Assembly (NCBI GenBank): GCA_025716855.1
Contig: JAIXMQ010000001.1
Location: 496,001-560,000 of the forward strand
DNA from: Pilaira anomala
Taxonomy: Eukaryota > Mucoromycota > Mucoromycetes > Mucorales > Mucoraceae
DNA: 64,000 nt
Direction of reading: 5' to 3'
Part shown: positions 11,524 through 24,165 of the stretch, piece by piece
How the letters are laid out: every line of letters starts with the position of its first letter
How positions within the stretch are numbered: the stretch's first letter is position 1
The notes under the pieces: model-generated
Database searches by the model: none
What the model saw: the letters and a program-made list of their open reading frames with translations, nothing else
What the model was told of the DNA's origin: nothing
Translations under genes and position numbers: made by a program

Positions 11524-11829
11524 TTAGAAGAGTTCTTTCAGTTTTATTTTATCTAATAAATCAACCCTAAGTCTTTTCTCATTAATTACTGATTGTCCAC
11601 AAATCGTATGCTGAATTTCCACGATTAGAGGAGGAAGATCTGAGAAAGCGTTCTTCGGCTCAAGAACCATGTCGGAGCGTGTACCGTCTTTCCACTCGCA
11701 GTTTCCAATGAAATAATCGTCTGTTGTTTTTACCAGAGATTCAGTGATGAGATTTATGACTTTAGGATCTCTTAGGGCTTCTTTGGCCATTAGATCTTTT
11801 CCAGGCTTTAATTTCGTAGGTAAACTCAT
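11524..11829 (-). pseudogene. PD-(D/E)XK-nuclease-like family fragment
   Basis: An ATG at 11829 opens a 101-residue frame: MSLPTKLKPGKDLMAKEALR, DPKVINLITES, then GTRSDMVLEPKN and LPPLIVEIQHTI. The SD-x-V-L ... P-L-I-V-E-I-Q arrangement is the D ... E-x-Q core of a PD-(D/E)XK-like fold. Unlike the copy at 8490-9042, the aspartate and glutamate are both present. The frame stops soon after the core, while homologues as I remember them continue for another 100 residues or more. So this is a truncated copy. Function in these fungi is unknown; a mobile-element link is plausible but unproven. Confidence 0.45.
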
Positions 11830-12631
11830 AAAGATTCAACAACTGAATAAGCCGTACCCGTAACTAAATTTGAACAAGTGTATGTTATATATATATATAT
11901 ATGTATAATAGAAAATACAAAGAGAATACAGAACCAATTGTGTATAGAGGAGGATATCAATTCTGTTTTTTTATATGAATAATGATGAATATTCAGAAAT
12001 GTATTGTAAGATACATTTAATGGCAACACTTCAGTAAATACTGTTACGAGAGAGCAATCTATTCTTCACTATCTAAAATTTTGTTTAAGACATGGATTCA
12101 TATGCGGTTTCAATTGAAAACAAAAATTTAATAGCCATGCTGTTGAATTATGTAAGAAGGCTCCTTTTGAATCGTTCTAGATTTTGCTATGACAGTAAAA
12201 AAAGACGAAGCTTTTCGAAAAAACATAGTTATGAATTATCGATACTAATCAGTTGAGGTTTGGTAACACCATTTGATATTTGTGTGTATCAATACTACGT
12301 AATGTTTTTTTTATTTACATACAAATGACTTATCATTATTTGTGATAGAATGAATGATGATCTAATACTGAGATTCATAATAACAAAGAGAAAAGGTAAT
12401 GTATTTAAATTTTTGAGTTACAATGTATGGCTAGCCTTTTTGATAGAACACACCCAACTTTTCCATTTCAACAATGAAAGCAATAGAAGTGCTCTGACAT
12501 GTAATTTTTCATTTAAGAGAAAAATAATGAGACTATTTTAAGCTTTCTGGTTAGCCTTTTTACCTTCCGCATTTCCGCGTTTTGGTACCTTTTCTTTTTC
12601 CCACACTTTTCTCTTTTTTTCAAAAAAAAAT
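11830..12631. other. Intergenic; upstream region of the SDR gene
   Basis: AT-rich, with a (TA)n run at 11886-11902. Nothing codes convincingly. The last 80 bp before 12632 are pyrimidine-rich (TTTCTTTTTCCCACAC ...), a usual look for fungal promoters. Confidence 0.5.
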
Positions 12632-13681
12632 ATGCTTTTGCCACATTCTTTATACATCATTACAGGAGCTAATAAAGGCTTTGGCAGAGTTATTGCCGAG
12701 ACTATTGCTAATCAGGCCAAAGTCAAGACAAGCATTGTCTTGGTAGGGCGTAACATGAATCAATTACAAAGTGTTCAATTGAAGCAAGAAAACGTCTCTT
12801 GCCATTATATTGGTAACGCCAACTTAGAAAGTGCCACTGACGCCGAAAAGACCGTGATTGATCAATTAGACGATTTATTAAAGGTACGTGGAAAAAAGGA
12901 AAAACTTAAATAAGATCAATTGACGTCTGACACATATATATTAGAGCTGGCAAGAAAAAGATATTGCACCTGTTACTAGGGCTATTTTAGTAAATAACGC
13001 AGGATCAACCGGTGATTTATCAAAGAAAGTAGGCGATTACAATGCTACGGAAATCCAGGATTATGTCAACTTGAATATTGCTTCTTACATTTCTATCGTG
13101 TAAGTGATTAATATGAAAATGAAAAACTTTAAGAGTAACACATTATGATAGTACGGGTTTTATTCGTTTATTTAAAAAGGGTATTGTTGATATGACGATT
13201 GTCAATATATCATCATTACTCGCCGTTCAAGCATTTCCTAATTGGGCATTATATGCTACTGGTAAATCTGCTAGAGATATGTTATTAAAAGTTGTAGCAG
13301 TAGAAGATGTAAATAGAAAAATTTGTACAAAAATATATACATGTAATTAATTTTATAAGTAGCCTTCTATCCGTACATTATCTTATGCTCCTGGACCTTT
13401 GGATAACCAAATGCAGCAACAAGTCCGTGAAACACTTGCGGATCCTGAACAGAAAAAACTTTATTCCAAGATGGCAGCTGAGGTATTTTATTTATTTATT
13501 GGGGGTTCATATTATGCGAGTTCTATACATGCAAGATATTAAGAATATATATATGTATATCTTTTTTTTTTTCATATAGGGTAATTTGGTCAAAATGGAA
13601 GATTCTGCCTTAAAGTTATACAAGTTATTGGAAAAGAATGAATTTGAATCAGGTAGTCATATTGATTTCTACGATATTTAA
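12632..13681 (+). CDS. Short-chain dehydrogenase, sepiapterin-reductase-like
   Basis: NADPH-dependent SDR. Sepiapterin reductase makes the last step of tetrahydrobiopterin synthesis in animals; fungal members may reduce other carbonyls. Exons are 12632-12883, 12945-13099, 13152-13308, 13363-13482 and 13580-13681, all in phase, giving 261 residues, equal to the human enzyme as I recall it. Seen: cofactor motif TGANKGFG near residue 12, NNAGS, the serine of VNISS, and the catalytic pair in YATGK. A proline-glycine turn YAPGPLDNQM follows, as in sepiapterin reductases. The start codon is the first ATG after a pyrimidine-rich leader. The gene ends 72 bp from the stop codon of the convergent phosphatase gene, so the 3' UTRs may overlap. 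Confidence 0.88.
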
Positions 13682-13753
13682 TAAATAATAAGATGAGTAA
13701 ATTATATATATATATATATATAAAGAGAGAGAAAAGGTTTATAATAAAATAAA

Positions 13754-14440
13754 TCAAGTTTGCTGAGTAACAGCAGTTGTTGGTTGCTTTGGTCCAAATC
13801 CAAACATTCTACCCAATGAAGTTCGGAAAGAATAACTATTAGAAGTAGGTTTTCTTTGATAACTATCTAAGTAAGTAATTTGAGGCTTATTGAAAGCGCC
13901 TCTACGTTTTCCACGAATATATTCGATTGCGTCTAAAGGTGCCATACCAAGCTCGATTAATGCAATTGCAACTAATACTGGTGCTCTTCCTAATCCTGCA
14001 ACACAATGTACGGCAATTGTAATGGGTTCTTCTTTATGTGATTTACTTTCTACAACTTGTAACCATTGATGTACAATAGTTGGGGGAGGCTGAATTTATA
14101 TATTAATACATTTATATGAACAACATTTTAAGTAAATATAAATTATACTTACTATTCCTCCATCCTTAAATGGTAAATCAACAACATCAATTCCATTCTG
14201 AATTAATGTTTGTGAATTATAAGTCGGCTGACAGCACCTAACAACAGTTGAAACATTCAAGTTTTTAAATTCTTCCAAATACAAAGATAAAGTTGATTCA
14301 GTTGGACAATCAAGAATTAAAAATCGGATAGGTGAAGTAGGATATTCTATTAAAGATAAAGTATGACTTAAAGGTGTATGTACATGCTTTACTGGATGAT
14401 GTCTAGTAGTAGAAGTTGCGTTTAAAGTATCCATTGTCAT
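13754..14440 (-). CDS. PRL-type (PTP4A) protein tyrosine phosphatase
   Basis: Small dual-specificity-like phosphatase. Two exons, 14440-14153 and 14089-13754, with a 63-nt intron, give 207 residues. The signature loop HCVAGLGRAP contains the catalytic cysteine and the arginine (HCxxGxxR). The acid loop is probably VVDLPFKDGG. Upstream, SPIRFLILDCPTE matches the entry strand of PRL phosphatases. The C-terminal tail (GRMFGFGPKQPTTAVTQQT) lacks the CAAX prenylation box of animal PRLs, so membrane anchoring by farnesyl is not expected. Spliced phase is 0. Tail to tail with the SDR gene. Confidence 0.88.
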
Positions 14441-14705
14441 TGCTTTATACTTATTTATGGGTTGATTGTAATGTATGTAAATGGAATATCAGCTTGAGCA
14501 CTGTAGGTCATTAAATAAATAATAAAAGAAGAGAAAAAAAAAAGAAAAAAAAAAGCTAAAAAGGATAAAGGAATAAAAATAAAAAATCAGAGCCTTTTTA
14601 TTTTATACTTAAAATATATAAAGGGGACCGGAGCTAATTTGATTAAAAGCGATTTCCGAAACATGGCCAAATATTAAATAATTTATCAACTCAGTTTCTT
14701 TTTTT

Positions 14706-16510
14706 CTACCACAAGAATTTGGATGATATAATCATTGTGCCTACTTGATCATGACTATGTTGATAATCATTTAATTTAAATTCGTGATTTATGATATCAC
14801 TGCTAGATCGTTGAATTTTAGTCGCTACATAATTTTCATCATATCTAAACTCGTTAATAAGTGAAGCTGCATGCATAAATGCTTGTTCCCATTCTTGCGA
14901 TCTCTCTAAATCGTCTGGTAATATGTACATGCGATATTCTAAATCAAATTGTGTTTCACGATTATCTAAAGCTTCATGAGAAAATTGTAAAGCTAAACCA
15001 AGTGACCCAACATCAACTAATCTTTCGTCGTCATCTGTTGGTGGATGAAATACATCTAATAAGGTTTTGATTGATATCTTGTATAATGCTTCTTTTCTCT
15101 ATATATATATATACATTGATGAGTCATTTTTGCTATATGTACACAAACTATATCCTAAAAACCTCTTTGTACTCAAAATCATATAGTTCGATATGACCTG
15201 GATAAAGCCTTGCCCAATAACGAGCCCACCTCTAATTTTTAAGATTAAAAAAAAATGTCTAAAAAAAAGTTTCTTTTTTTTTTTTTTTTTTTTTTACCCA
15301 TGACTTACTGGAATTAATTTCCCTCTAGTATAAACAGTTATAAATCCCTCATAAATAAGCTTGTTATCAAGTAAGGTCATAACTCTTGAACCAACATAAG
15401 TACCATAAACTACCAAAACTTGATATTGATTATTTGTTTCTGCGTCTTGTAAAGTGATCCTCTTTAATTTTTTCTCGGAGGGACGCATCGATATTTTGAA
15501 CTCTTGTGTACCCAGACACACTTCTGGCTGTCGGAAACGGGGATTTAAAGCCCCAAATACGGTCTTGGGCTGAGCATAAATAGATAGTTTGGCTGTGGAT
15601 GACCTATCTACATCTCTACATTTGTACATGTTAATCTTTACGTTAATCAGTTACAGAAAAATAGAGAAGTTTATACTTGCAAAATATATGTCTCGTCTAT
15701 ATTAGCTTGAGACCCGTGTTTACCACATTTTTGGCTCACTGCATATGATCCAGGAAATAATTGATCATTTAATTCAATGGAGGATCTTGTTAAAGAAGCT
15801 GAAAGAAAAAGAAAGAAGAAAACTTCACTTAGAATTATGTATACATATATTTGTGTTTATGCATATATTTATATATATACTATTTTACGTTTAGATGAAT
15901 TTTGATTAATAACCTGTAGAACTATTAAAAGAGATTAAAAGAATGTTACTGTAGCACAATTTATGGTTACACTTACCTCGAATATAAAAAGTTGCTTTTG
16001 GTCTTGAAGGATCTGATTGATTAGTGGATTCAAAATAACCTATAGAAGGTCTATATGATATTTTATAAGTTTTATATTTTCCATTAAAAAAAATAGATGT
16101 TACACTTTTAAGTTATGAGGTTTACGGAATACGATTGACTTCGGATAATCTAATAAAGGGTGTCGAAGCTCTTTATCATCAGAGGTCTCTTTTGTTATCC
16201 AAGCCAATTTCTCTTCGGGTAACTGATCCAGTGTTTCTAGAGGTCCATTGTAATGTACGAGAGGTTCGCTATGCTCGCTTCGTTGTTTAATACGAAATCT
16301 ACTAGGTAAACGAGGTGAAGGCGATGCTTTTATAATCGATTTTCTTTTCTCTTTACTCGAGAATGTAGGAACAATCCTTTTACTTCCAATATGCGACAAT
16401 TGACAATATGAATGATGAAAAAACGATCTTAAAGATGCATGAGAGTCTTTAAAATGATCAATTTGACCATTGTCTAGCAACGGATTCCGAACAGTATTAA
16501 AAGTTGACAT
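14706..16510 (-). CDS. Anillin-like protein with C-terminal PH domain
   Basis: Cytokinesis-scaffold family: anillin/Mid1/Bud4 proteins bind septins and membrane at the division site. Exons on the minus strand are 16510-16126, 16039-15977, 15798-15677, 15635-15309, 15231-15163 and 15098-14706, in phase throughout, giving 452 residues. The first about 130 residues are basic and low complexity. A C2-like anillin-homology region follows (INMYKCRDVDRSS ... VYGTYVGSRVMTLLD). Then comes a PH domain beginning YTRGKLIP, RWARYWARLYPGHIELYDFE, and ending with the helix containing WEQAFMHAASLINEF. It is much shorter than animal anillin (over 1000) or Mid1 (about 900), without an obvious myosin- or actin-binding N-terminus. 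One donor (GTTTTT at 15162) is weak. Family call moderate. Confidence 0.7.
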
Positions 16511-16622
16511 GTTTTTATTATATATAGGAAAGATAATAAAGACAAAAGAATTAAATAAAGAAAAAAATATTTATATTTGAAAAAGGTCGGAATTTTTTTT
16601 TTTTTTTAGGAATATAATTTAA

Positions 16623-17960
16623 TCAAGACGATGATGATGGGGATTTCTTTTTATATTCTTTAAACCAAACAGGTTCTACTTGTTCCAATGTTTCGAGTTC
16701 TTTTCCAACTTTACTTTCGATTTCTTCGCGAATCTCACTTACTTTCTTTAATTGTAAGCGAGGACCATCATTTTCTTTACCTCCAACTCCAATTGTTCTT
16801 TCGTTATCATCCATAGTTTCTATACGTGAAAGCATACTTTGCTCCGCCCAGACCTTGAACAATTGCTTTAAATAATCCTTATTTTGAGTTTGGTAGCCAG
16901 TATAAGATTGAATACGTTCATCATCCCAGTCTACAGGGTTTGTTTGAAATTTACCAACCACTTGTGTCAAATAACGATGAAGTAATTGTTTTAATGGAGG
17001 GTGACTACCGAATCCCATTTGCCATTCAGGCTCAGTTACATCTAACTTAACCCAAGGTCCATTATTGATCCATTGATCTATTCCAGACTTTGTGGGCTCC
17101 CATTGATAAATTGGTGGGTCGGTACTATGAGCTCCAATCACAACTGTCTTTGGTGGATCTCCTTCTTTATGACCGTCCTCTGTAAATTGAGCAACATAGA
17201 CAGGCCAGTAAATAGGATATGCTGCATTAAATAACACTTGCGCATTGCTCATTGTATACACACCATTGCGATGTACTAAAGAATTAACTTGTACATTCTC
17301 CAAGGCTTCGGGCGCGCGATCAGAAAGATCTTTAAATGGATTCACTGTAAATGGAAGCACTTCAACATCAGAATCTTGATAGAGTTCAGGTGTAAAAGGT
17401 ACTAATGTCTCTAAGCGGTTTGCAACAGATTGTCCAAAACTAAGATAACACATTGGATCCCATGTATGTCCAGGCCAAAAACAATCGAACCCAATACCTA
17501 ACATTTGACGAGGTTTTCCCATAGTCTTGAGTAATGTTTCCTCAGACACCTTTTCGTCTGTACTAGAAGGAGCGATATCAGCTGAAATTGCCATATCGTA
17601 GTACCAAAATGGAACGTATGCTTTACGAACTTGCATGGATGATACGGATTCTTTGACATCTGGCATTTTTTGAGAGAATATCTAAAAGTAAATTACAATA
17701 TTTAATAAAAATAAATAAAAGTGAAATACGTTCAGACTTACACTCTTGATGATTTTGAATATACCAAGGAAAGCATGTTGATTTACGTAGGAAGCAATGT
17801 TGACAATTTGACCTACTTTTTCTTCAGGTAGTTTGAAAGGTAATGCTTGTATTTTACGTGAATGAGTGTCACTTGAAGTAAAACGTACACTGATGGGCCT
17901 TACGGCTATGTGTGTGACATTGTGTTTAATCGATTGTGAATTGGTAATGACCCTCAACAT
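16623..17960 (-). CDS. Conserved fungal protein, probably mitochondrial, function unknown
   Basis: Exons 17960-17742 and 17681-16623 (60-nt intron, phase 0) encode 425 residues. The N-terminus (MLRVITNSQSIKHNVTHIAV then RPISVRFTSS) is basic, lacks acid residues and looks like a mitochondrial targeting peptide. The body is rich in aromatic residues and prolines (KAYVPFWYYDMAISA; FDCFWPGHTWDPMCYLSFG; AAYPIYWPVYVAQF). The C-terminus is charged and coiled (VSEIREEIESKVGKELETLE). No transmembrane segment longer than about 15 hydrophobic residues is evident. The style recalls conserved fungal mitochondrial proteins of unknown function, but I cannot name a family. Complete, with good splice signals. 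Confidence 0.8.
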
Positions 17961-19058
17961 ACTTGCTTTGTTGCGGAACAGGAAAAAGACAGTTGCGTGT
18001 ACGTCAGAATGAACATTCTGAACGGACTAAAATATTCACGCGCTTGCGGTCACATACTCTACCATTTTAAAAGTCAAATAATTGCACATGAACTTCGAAG
18101 AAGAAGTATATGTTTGTTGTTTAGCTAAAGTACACATATCATCAGGAAAATAAACTGACAAGCCAGCTTCGGAAATTTTTGTATTGGTGGCAAAAAAAAA
18201 GTAGAGTAATCTCGATTAAATGAAATTTGTCAAATACGTTAAGAATCAATGTTTTCGAAAAACTATTTATATATCCCGTAAACTTTGTACTTGACAGAAA
18301 GATGTTATCGGAAAGTATTTTTTTTTTATTATACTTGTGAGAATGAACTAGCAACGAAGTGCTCTAGTAGAGTTTTTAAATGAGAAGTTAAGGTAAATTA
18401 CTGCGGCAGATAATTTAGCAGCATAAAATGATAAAATTAATTGGTAGTGTAAGAAGTAACATATTACTATGCTTCTCCAGCTCGAGTATTTCAACAAACT
18501 TCTACTCCCTACGTACATACCAAGCTATGTCTATCCTTCAAGGCTGCGAATAAACTGTAAATACATTTCGAAAAAATTGCAGAGTATATAACATGTATAT
18601 TCAAATCATAACTACTGATATACAATTAGTTTGAATCACATTTACAAATAGCCAGCCCTTAAAAACAAAGAGTTACACGTGGTTTTCCTGAAAAAAAAAG
18701 GAACACTTTTCGGCCAAATGGTGCATCGCATTATTCTCGAAAACAAAGTTTTTTCACAAATCGAGATGTTTATTTTGGTTCTGCTGTATTTACTACATAT
18801 TATTCAATTGAAAAAATATATATATATATTAAGCCACTTCGTACCTGACTAGGTATATACATGCTATTTTATAGTAATACTTTATCAATTTCAACATACG
18901 TTTTTCTAACTGAAAGAAACAGTTTTGTTTCTTTAATGGACCGCAGTAAAATGTGGAGTTTTAATATGAAAAAGAAGCTACACTATAAAATAGATTCGAT
19001 GATGTTGATAATTCCTTTTTTTTTTCTCACTCTGCACTTTTTTAAGATACAAATTAAT
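17961..19058. other. Intergenic, AT-rich, nothing recognised
   Basis: Divergent upstream regions of the mitochondrial-type gene and the CHY-finger gene. A (TA)n run occurs near 18818-18830. An open frame from 18861 overlaps the proposed first exon of the next gene but looks random. Confidence 0.5.
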
Positions 19059-21859
19059 ATGCTAGATAAAAGACCTGTTACGAAACCAAGCACGGTAATA
19101 AAACTTGTTATCGCCTTAAGACCTGCGACTAATAAACGACTTGTTGCATATACAGAATATTCAGGATAAAAGGAAACTTGAACTTATTCAATTAGAAACT
19201 CGATACAAGTCAACTTTTCGTCTCGTCAAGTAAGTTATGATACACATAATCAGGTATAAAGCTACTGTATATACTAAAAGAAAATGTAAATAGTGAAACA
19301 GATAAAGAAACAGTAGTTAGACTGGCCATTAAGCCTTCTGATCCTGATTTCCCTTACGAAATAGATGCACTCAAGCTTCAACTTACTATACCAAAAGATT
19401 ACCCTAACACCCATTGTACAGCTCAAGTTCTCAATAGTGATATTCCTAAAGGATTTGCAATGTAAGTTTTTGTATTTTTTTACTGGAAACAACCTGAAAC
19501 TCATGTTATTGTGCTTAGTAATCTCGAAAAGGGTTACGCTGTTCATGTGGATCCTAACATTAATCCAGTTCATCAAACACTTGTTCGACAAATGAATTGG
19601 CTTGATCGTAATATGGAAACTTTATTACAACAACCTCCTGCAGCTACTGTTAGATTCGTTTCCAACAATAAAAACGCGACACAAGGAAACGAAACTCATG
19701 TCAAGGACTTTATTGATGCTACCTCGAAGCCAATTTCACATGAAGCATTGTATAAAGAAACTAAAGCTTCTACACCCTCTATAAATTATCAAACCACCTC
19801 TTCCTCTTTTGTACATTCTGAACCTTCTTCGTCCAAACCTGTTATTAACCTCCCTAGCTCGTCTAAACCTTTAGTACAACCTCAAACAAGTGTATCAAAG
19901 TCAACTGTAAATTCTCAACCTACTAATGCATCAAAGCCAACTGTAAATTTTGAACCTACTTCATCTGAATCCACATCTACTACTCGTAAATTTAGTCATG
20001 CTGAGACTAAGGCAGCTGAAAAGAAACGTAAATATCAACTTGGACAATTACAATCTCGTTTTTGTGATAGTTTCAAGACATCGAGGTAAGAGTTTCTTTT
20101 TTTTCACGAGAAAAGAGACGAATAGCTTGCTAACGCCATATTGGATTAGATCGCATTCAAAAGGAACCATTGTCTCACTTGTCATGACTATCAATGATAC
20201 TGATTTTACTCACGATCAATTTATTGGAGGTAAAGAACTTTATATTAAATATCATGTACCTGCATTATATCCCCTTGAACCTTGTTCAATTGAAATTGAC
20301 AACAAGAAATTGGATAAGACCAGAGCATCGTAAGTTTGTCGAATGGAAATAGTATATAGTTTTATGGAGTGTTAACAAGTGTATATTTTTCAAATATAAA
20401 AATAGATGGGTAACGAGTGGATTTAATCAACATGTTGAACAAGGAGATTTTACATTATTTGAAAATTTAAATTGGTTAAACCGAAACTTGGAATTATTAT
20501 TAAGTACACCACCTGCTACCAAGACGGTAGAACAAGAAGAAGCTGCCGAAATCTCAGCAGCACAACAAAAGGAATTAAAACCTCCTGTCAAGAAGGAACA
20601 GCAACAATTATCAGTAACTGCACCTGTGTTTACACCTCAACAACCAAAAAAGAAATCTTTATTTGATGATGAGGATGAAATGAAAAAGAATAAGGTGATT
20701 ATTGTAAACGATCCTAATTTAATCATCGAACAAGCAACAGAAGAGGAAATAGAGGTTGAATTGGCGGATGGGGATGATATTACGGTTATGAATAACACCG
20801 AAGAAACGACAGAGCCTTCGAATACACTGACAGGTGTATCACAACCAGTCATTCGAAAAGGAACTGAAATTCGTTTAATCAATCCCAAATTAGAAAATGT
20901 TTCTCTGTTTAGATGTACATCACTTCATATTATGGTTAAATGTGATAGATGTAAGGATACAGTGGAAGTACAAAATGTTGAACCGGATCAAGAAGAAGAA
21001 AAAAAGAATCAAAAGCAACGATCCAAAGAAAGATGGATGTCTTGTCCTACATGTACGTCAGAATTGGGTATTCGATTCCTTGGAGAACTTGTACATCAAG
21101 GTGCCATGTCTATTGGTTTATTACAGTTATCAGGTTGTAAACCATACGATATTTTACCTTCTAGTTATATTGGTACATGTGGATCATGTATGGCAGATAT
21201 GGCAAGTACGATTAGATTATCACCGCACGATCCTCCACGTACAATCAGTTGCTTCTCTTGTCATGTCAAGATGACTTGTGGATTAGGTGATTATACTTTT
21301 GTCAGGATTGGTAGTGAAGGAAATGAAAGATTGAAGGCAGATGATAAACAAGTTTTGAAATTAAAAAAGAAGAAGAAGAGAGAAGATAATTTGACTATTG
21401 GTGAGCCATTACCTGATAAAGGCACTTGCTCTCATTACCGGAAGTCTAACCGTTGGTTCCGATTCTCCTGCTGTAATAAATTGTTTCCCTGTGATATTTG
21501 CCATGACAGCCATGAAGATCATCATGCAGAAATGGCCAAGAGACATGTATGTGGGCTATGTTCTAGAGAGCAAACGATTGTAGGTGGAAAACCTTGTGCG
21601 TGTGGTCATGAATTTGAAAAGGCACCTCAAAAAGGGGCATTTTGGGAAGGTGGTAAAGGAGTTCGTAATGTGGTGACAATGAGTCGAAAGGTAAATTAAT
21701 ACTATAAATGTACAAGTATGAAATACTAAATCTTTATTTTTATTTTAGGATCCACATAAACGTAAAGGATTAGGAAAGACTCAATCAAAGAAACAAGATA
21801 GGGTGGGTGTTGCTGGTAAGGAACGTCATCAAAAGGAACCGACATCTCAAGACCAGTGA
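19059..21859 (+). CDS. RWD-like and CHY-zinc-finger protein
   Basis: Probable exons: 19059-19094, 19165-19229, about 19261-19461, 19519-20085, 20150-20329, 20406-21690 and 21749-21859. Two RWD-like regions lie in the N-terminal half, each with the pattern P-x-x-YP (PKDYPNTHCTAQVLNSDIP; VPALYPLEPCSIEI), followed by MNWLDRN/LNWLNRN helices. The middle is low complexity. Two zinc clusters (KCDRCKD ... SCPTCTS; GTCGSCM ... SCFSCH) precede the C-terminal CHY finger: GTCSHYRKSNRWFRFSCC, FPCDICHD, HVCGLCSREQ, KPCACGHEFEK. In animals CHY fingers come with RING ubiquitin ligases (RCHY1); no RING is seen here, so the role may be ubiquitin-related but is unknown. The join 19229 to about 19261 is out of phase by one base in every combination I tried. 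Confidence 0.8.
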
Positions 21860-22040
21860 TCAATTTGACTTCGGAATTATTTCATTCAAAACCAAGCAAA
21901 AAGAAAAAAAAACCCTTTATTTTAGCTCAATTTGGTTTTCTCTTTTAAGACCCTTGATTTTTAATCTGTGTTTTTTTTTCATTACATAAATAAAATGCGA
22001 CAACACATTATTTATTTGTTTATTTATGATGTATTAACTT

Positions 22041-22080
<40 letters not shown>

Positions 22081-22357
22081 TTGCCCTGAATAGAAAAAAA
22101 GAAATTTATGCTATCTGTCTTTCAATTGACGAAAAAGAAAAAAAGAAAAATCTGTAATAATTTTTTCAATAAGGCTATAAATTCTTCATTCCCGGCACAT
22201 TTCAACTACCATATTTAAGTAAAAACAATTACATTTCTTATTTTTTTTATTTCTCTTCCTTCTTTTACTATCCTTTTTTTTTTATATATATTATTATATA
22301 AATTCTTCCGGTGTTACAACAACAACAGAATCAAATACATTCATTTTTAATTTTTAT
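21860..22357. other. Intergenic; 3' UTR and long 5' leader
   Basis: Contains an A-run of about 28 at 22049-22076 and T-rich stretches leading into the next gene. The upstream sequence carries (CAA)n-like ACAACAACAACAG just before the ATG, a typical 5' leader. Confidence 0.5.
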
Positions 22358-23881
22358 ATGACAGGAATGCTTAGTTCTTTACCTTCACCTAATCAAAACA
22401 ACTCTACTACTTCCAGTAGATCTGGTTCTCCATTTCCTTCCTTACCTTCTTCACCGCCATTATCTTCGACTGATGATGTTACCACTATATTCGTAGTAGG
22501 TTTCCCTGACGATATGCAAGAAAGAGAATTTCAAAATATGTTCATCTTTGCTAAAGGATTTGAAGCTGCTTCTTTAAAATGGCATTGCAAAGATCAACAA
22601 GAAGATCAAGATATGTGTCATTCTACCTTAAATCATAAAAAACAAATGGTAAGTCAATAAACAAAAAAAAAAGAATGTAAACTAATAAACAAAATATGAC
22701 ATTAGATTGGTTTTGCTAGATTTCACACTCGTCTTGAAGCTATTGAAGCAGTCAATGAAATCAATGGTAAAAAGATTGATATGGAAAAAGGCTGTATTTT
22801 AAAAGCAGAGATGGCAAAAAAGAATTTACATATCAAACGTACAATTATCCCTTCTGCTACTACATCTACTACAACTAGCAGCAGTACAACCATTATGTTA
22901 CCACCAGCCGTCCTGTTACCCGAACATACTAGTTCCCCTATGGCCATTCTTTCCCGAAGACTTAGCCAGCCTCAAACTCAACCACAACAACCACAACTTT
23001 CTGGTGATCAGAATCAAGTCCCATTAAATAGTATGGATTATGAATCATTCTTACCTCTGCCGAGTGATTTATTATCTCCTACGCAAAATTATAAACATGA
23101 TCCTTTCCTTTTGAATGATATTGCTTCACCTAATACGCCTACTACCTTCAATGATTCCCTTTTCTGCATTCGTTCTCGATCTTTTGATAATCGTAATAAT
23201 AACGGTGTCTATACTGGTAATAACGAAACTACCACCTATCCGTTCCAATTCTTTTCTAAATCCGAAATCGATGCCGATCCATTTCATTACATGTCAAAAT
23301 CAACTCCAGTACCTCATCACGATTTTATTCAGGGGAACTACCTTCATCATCATGTAGAAGACCTTGCATTGAATGGACGTAAAAATTCATTACAACCTCT
23401 GCCTTCTAGCATTGAAAGACCATCAAGTTCCATGTCTAATTCCTTCCGTGCTACTACTATTACTACTACTACTAACGTTGTTGCTCCTAATACAGCTGCT
23501 ACAAATACTTCTATCCCTTCTAATATAATTACAACCAATTCTGCAAATCAAAATCCCCCATGCAATACATTATACGTTGGTAACCTACCACCTTCTACAA
23601 ATGAAGACGAATTACGTTTATTATTTGAAAAATGTGAAGGATATAAACGTATGTGCTTCCGTAACAAACCTCAAGGGCCTATGTGCTTTGTTGAATTTGA
23701 AGGTGTAGAGTATGCAGCACATGCTATGAATGAACATCAAGGACATTTACTCTCTAATTCAATCAAAGGTGGTATTCGCCTCTCATTCTCTAAAAATCCA
23801 CTCTTTATCAAACCTACAAAGGGAGGTGATATTTCATTTAATTTCAAGCAAATGGGAACTGCTTTGTTAGCCGATTTGTAA
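22358..23881 (+). CDS. Scw1/Whi3-type RNA-binding protein with two RRMs
   Basis: Exons 22358-22648 and 22706-23881 (57-nt intron) encode 488 residues. RRM1 (about 45-150) has [11 protein letters not shown] and [12 protein letters not shown] as its two RNP strands. RRM2 (about 395-475) has [20 protein letters not shown] and [14 protein letters not shown], followed by the diagnostic [15 protein letters not shown]. That C-terminal block is very characteristic of Scw1/Whi3, which bind mRNAs to control cell-wall and cell-cycle genes in yeasts. The segment between the RRMs is serine, threonine and asparagine rich, as in Whi3, where it drives condensate formation; whether it does so here is inference. 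The first in-frame ATG at 22358 follows a long AT-rich leader. Confidence 0.9.
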
Positions 23882-24165
23882 AAACGAAAGATATTTAATC
23901 ATTTTTTTTATTTTTTATTTTCATCTTGCATACATTTTTACATTCAACATTTTATATATTACATGACATCTTTTTTTTTTATTCATAATTTTTTCTTCAA
24001 ATAAACAAATAAATAAATATAATACATATTCATTGTACGAACGCACGGTACTTTTTTTTTTTAATGTTTTAGTTTAAACCTTTTTTTGTTTTGTTTTTTT
24101 TAAACTTTAGTCATACGCAACCAGGATTTTGTTTATTTATTTTTGTCAAAAAGAGTAAGCTATGT
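23882..24165. other. 3' flank of the RRM gene
   Basis: T-rich 3' untranslated sequence with several T-runs; nothing else recognised. Confidence 0.5.

Noticed and set aside
18861..19169. 102-residue plus-strand frame before the CHY gene
   Set aside because: Random composition; its end overlaps a better first exon (19059-19094) that splices in phase to the next.
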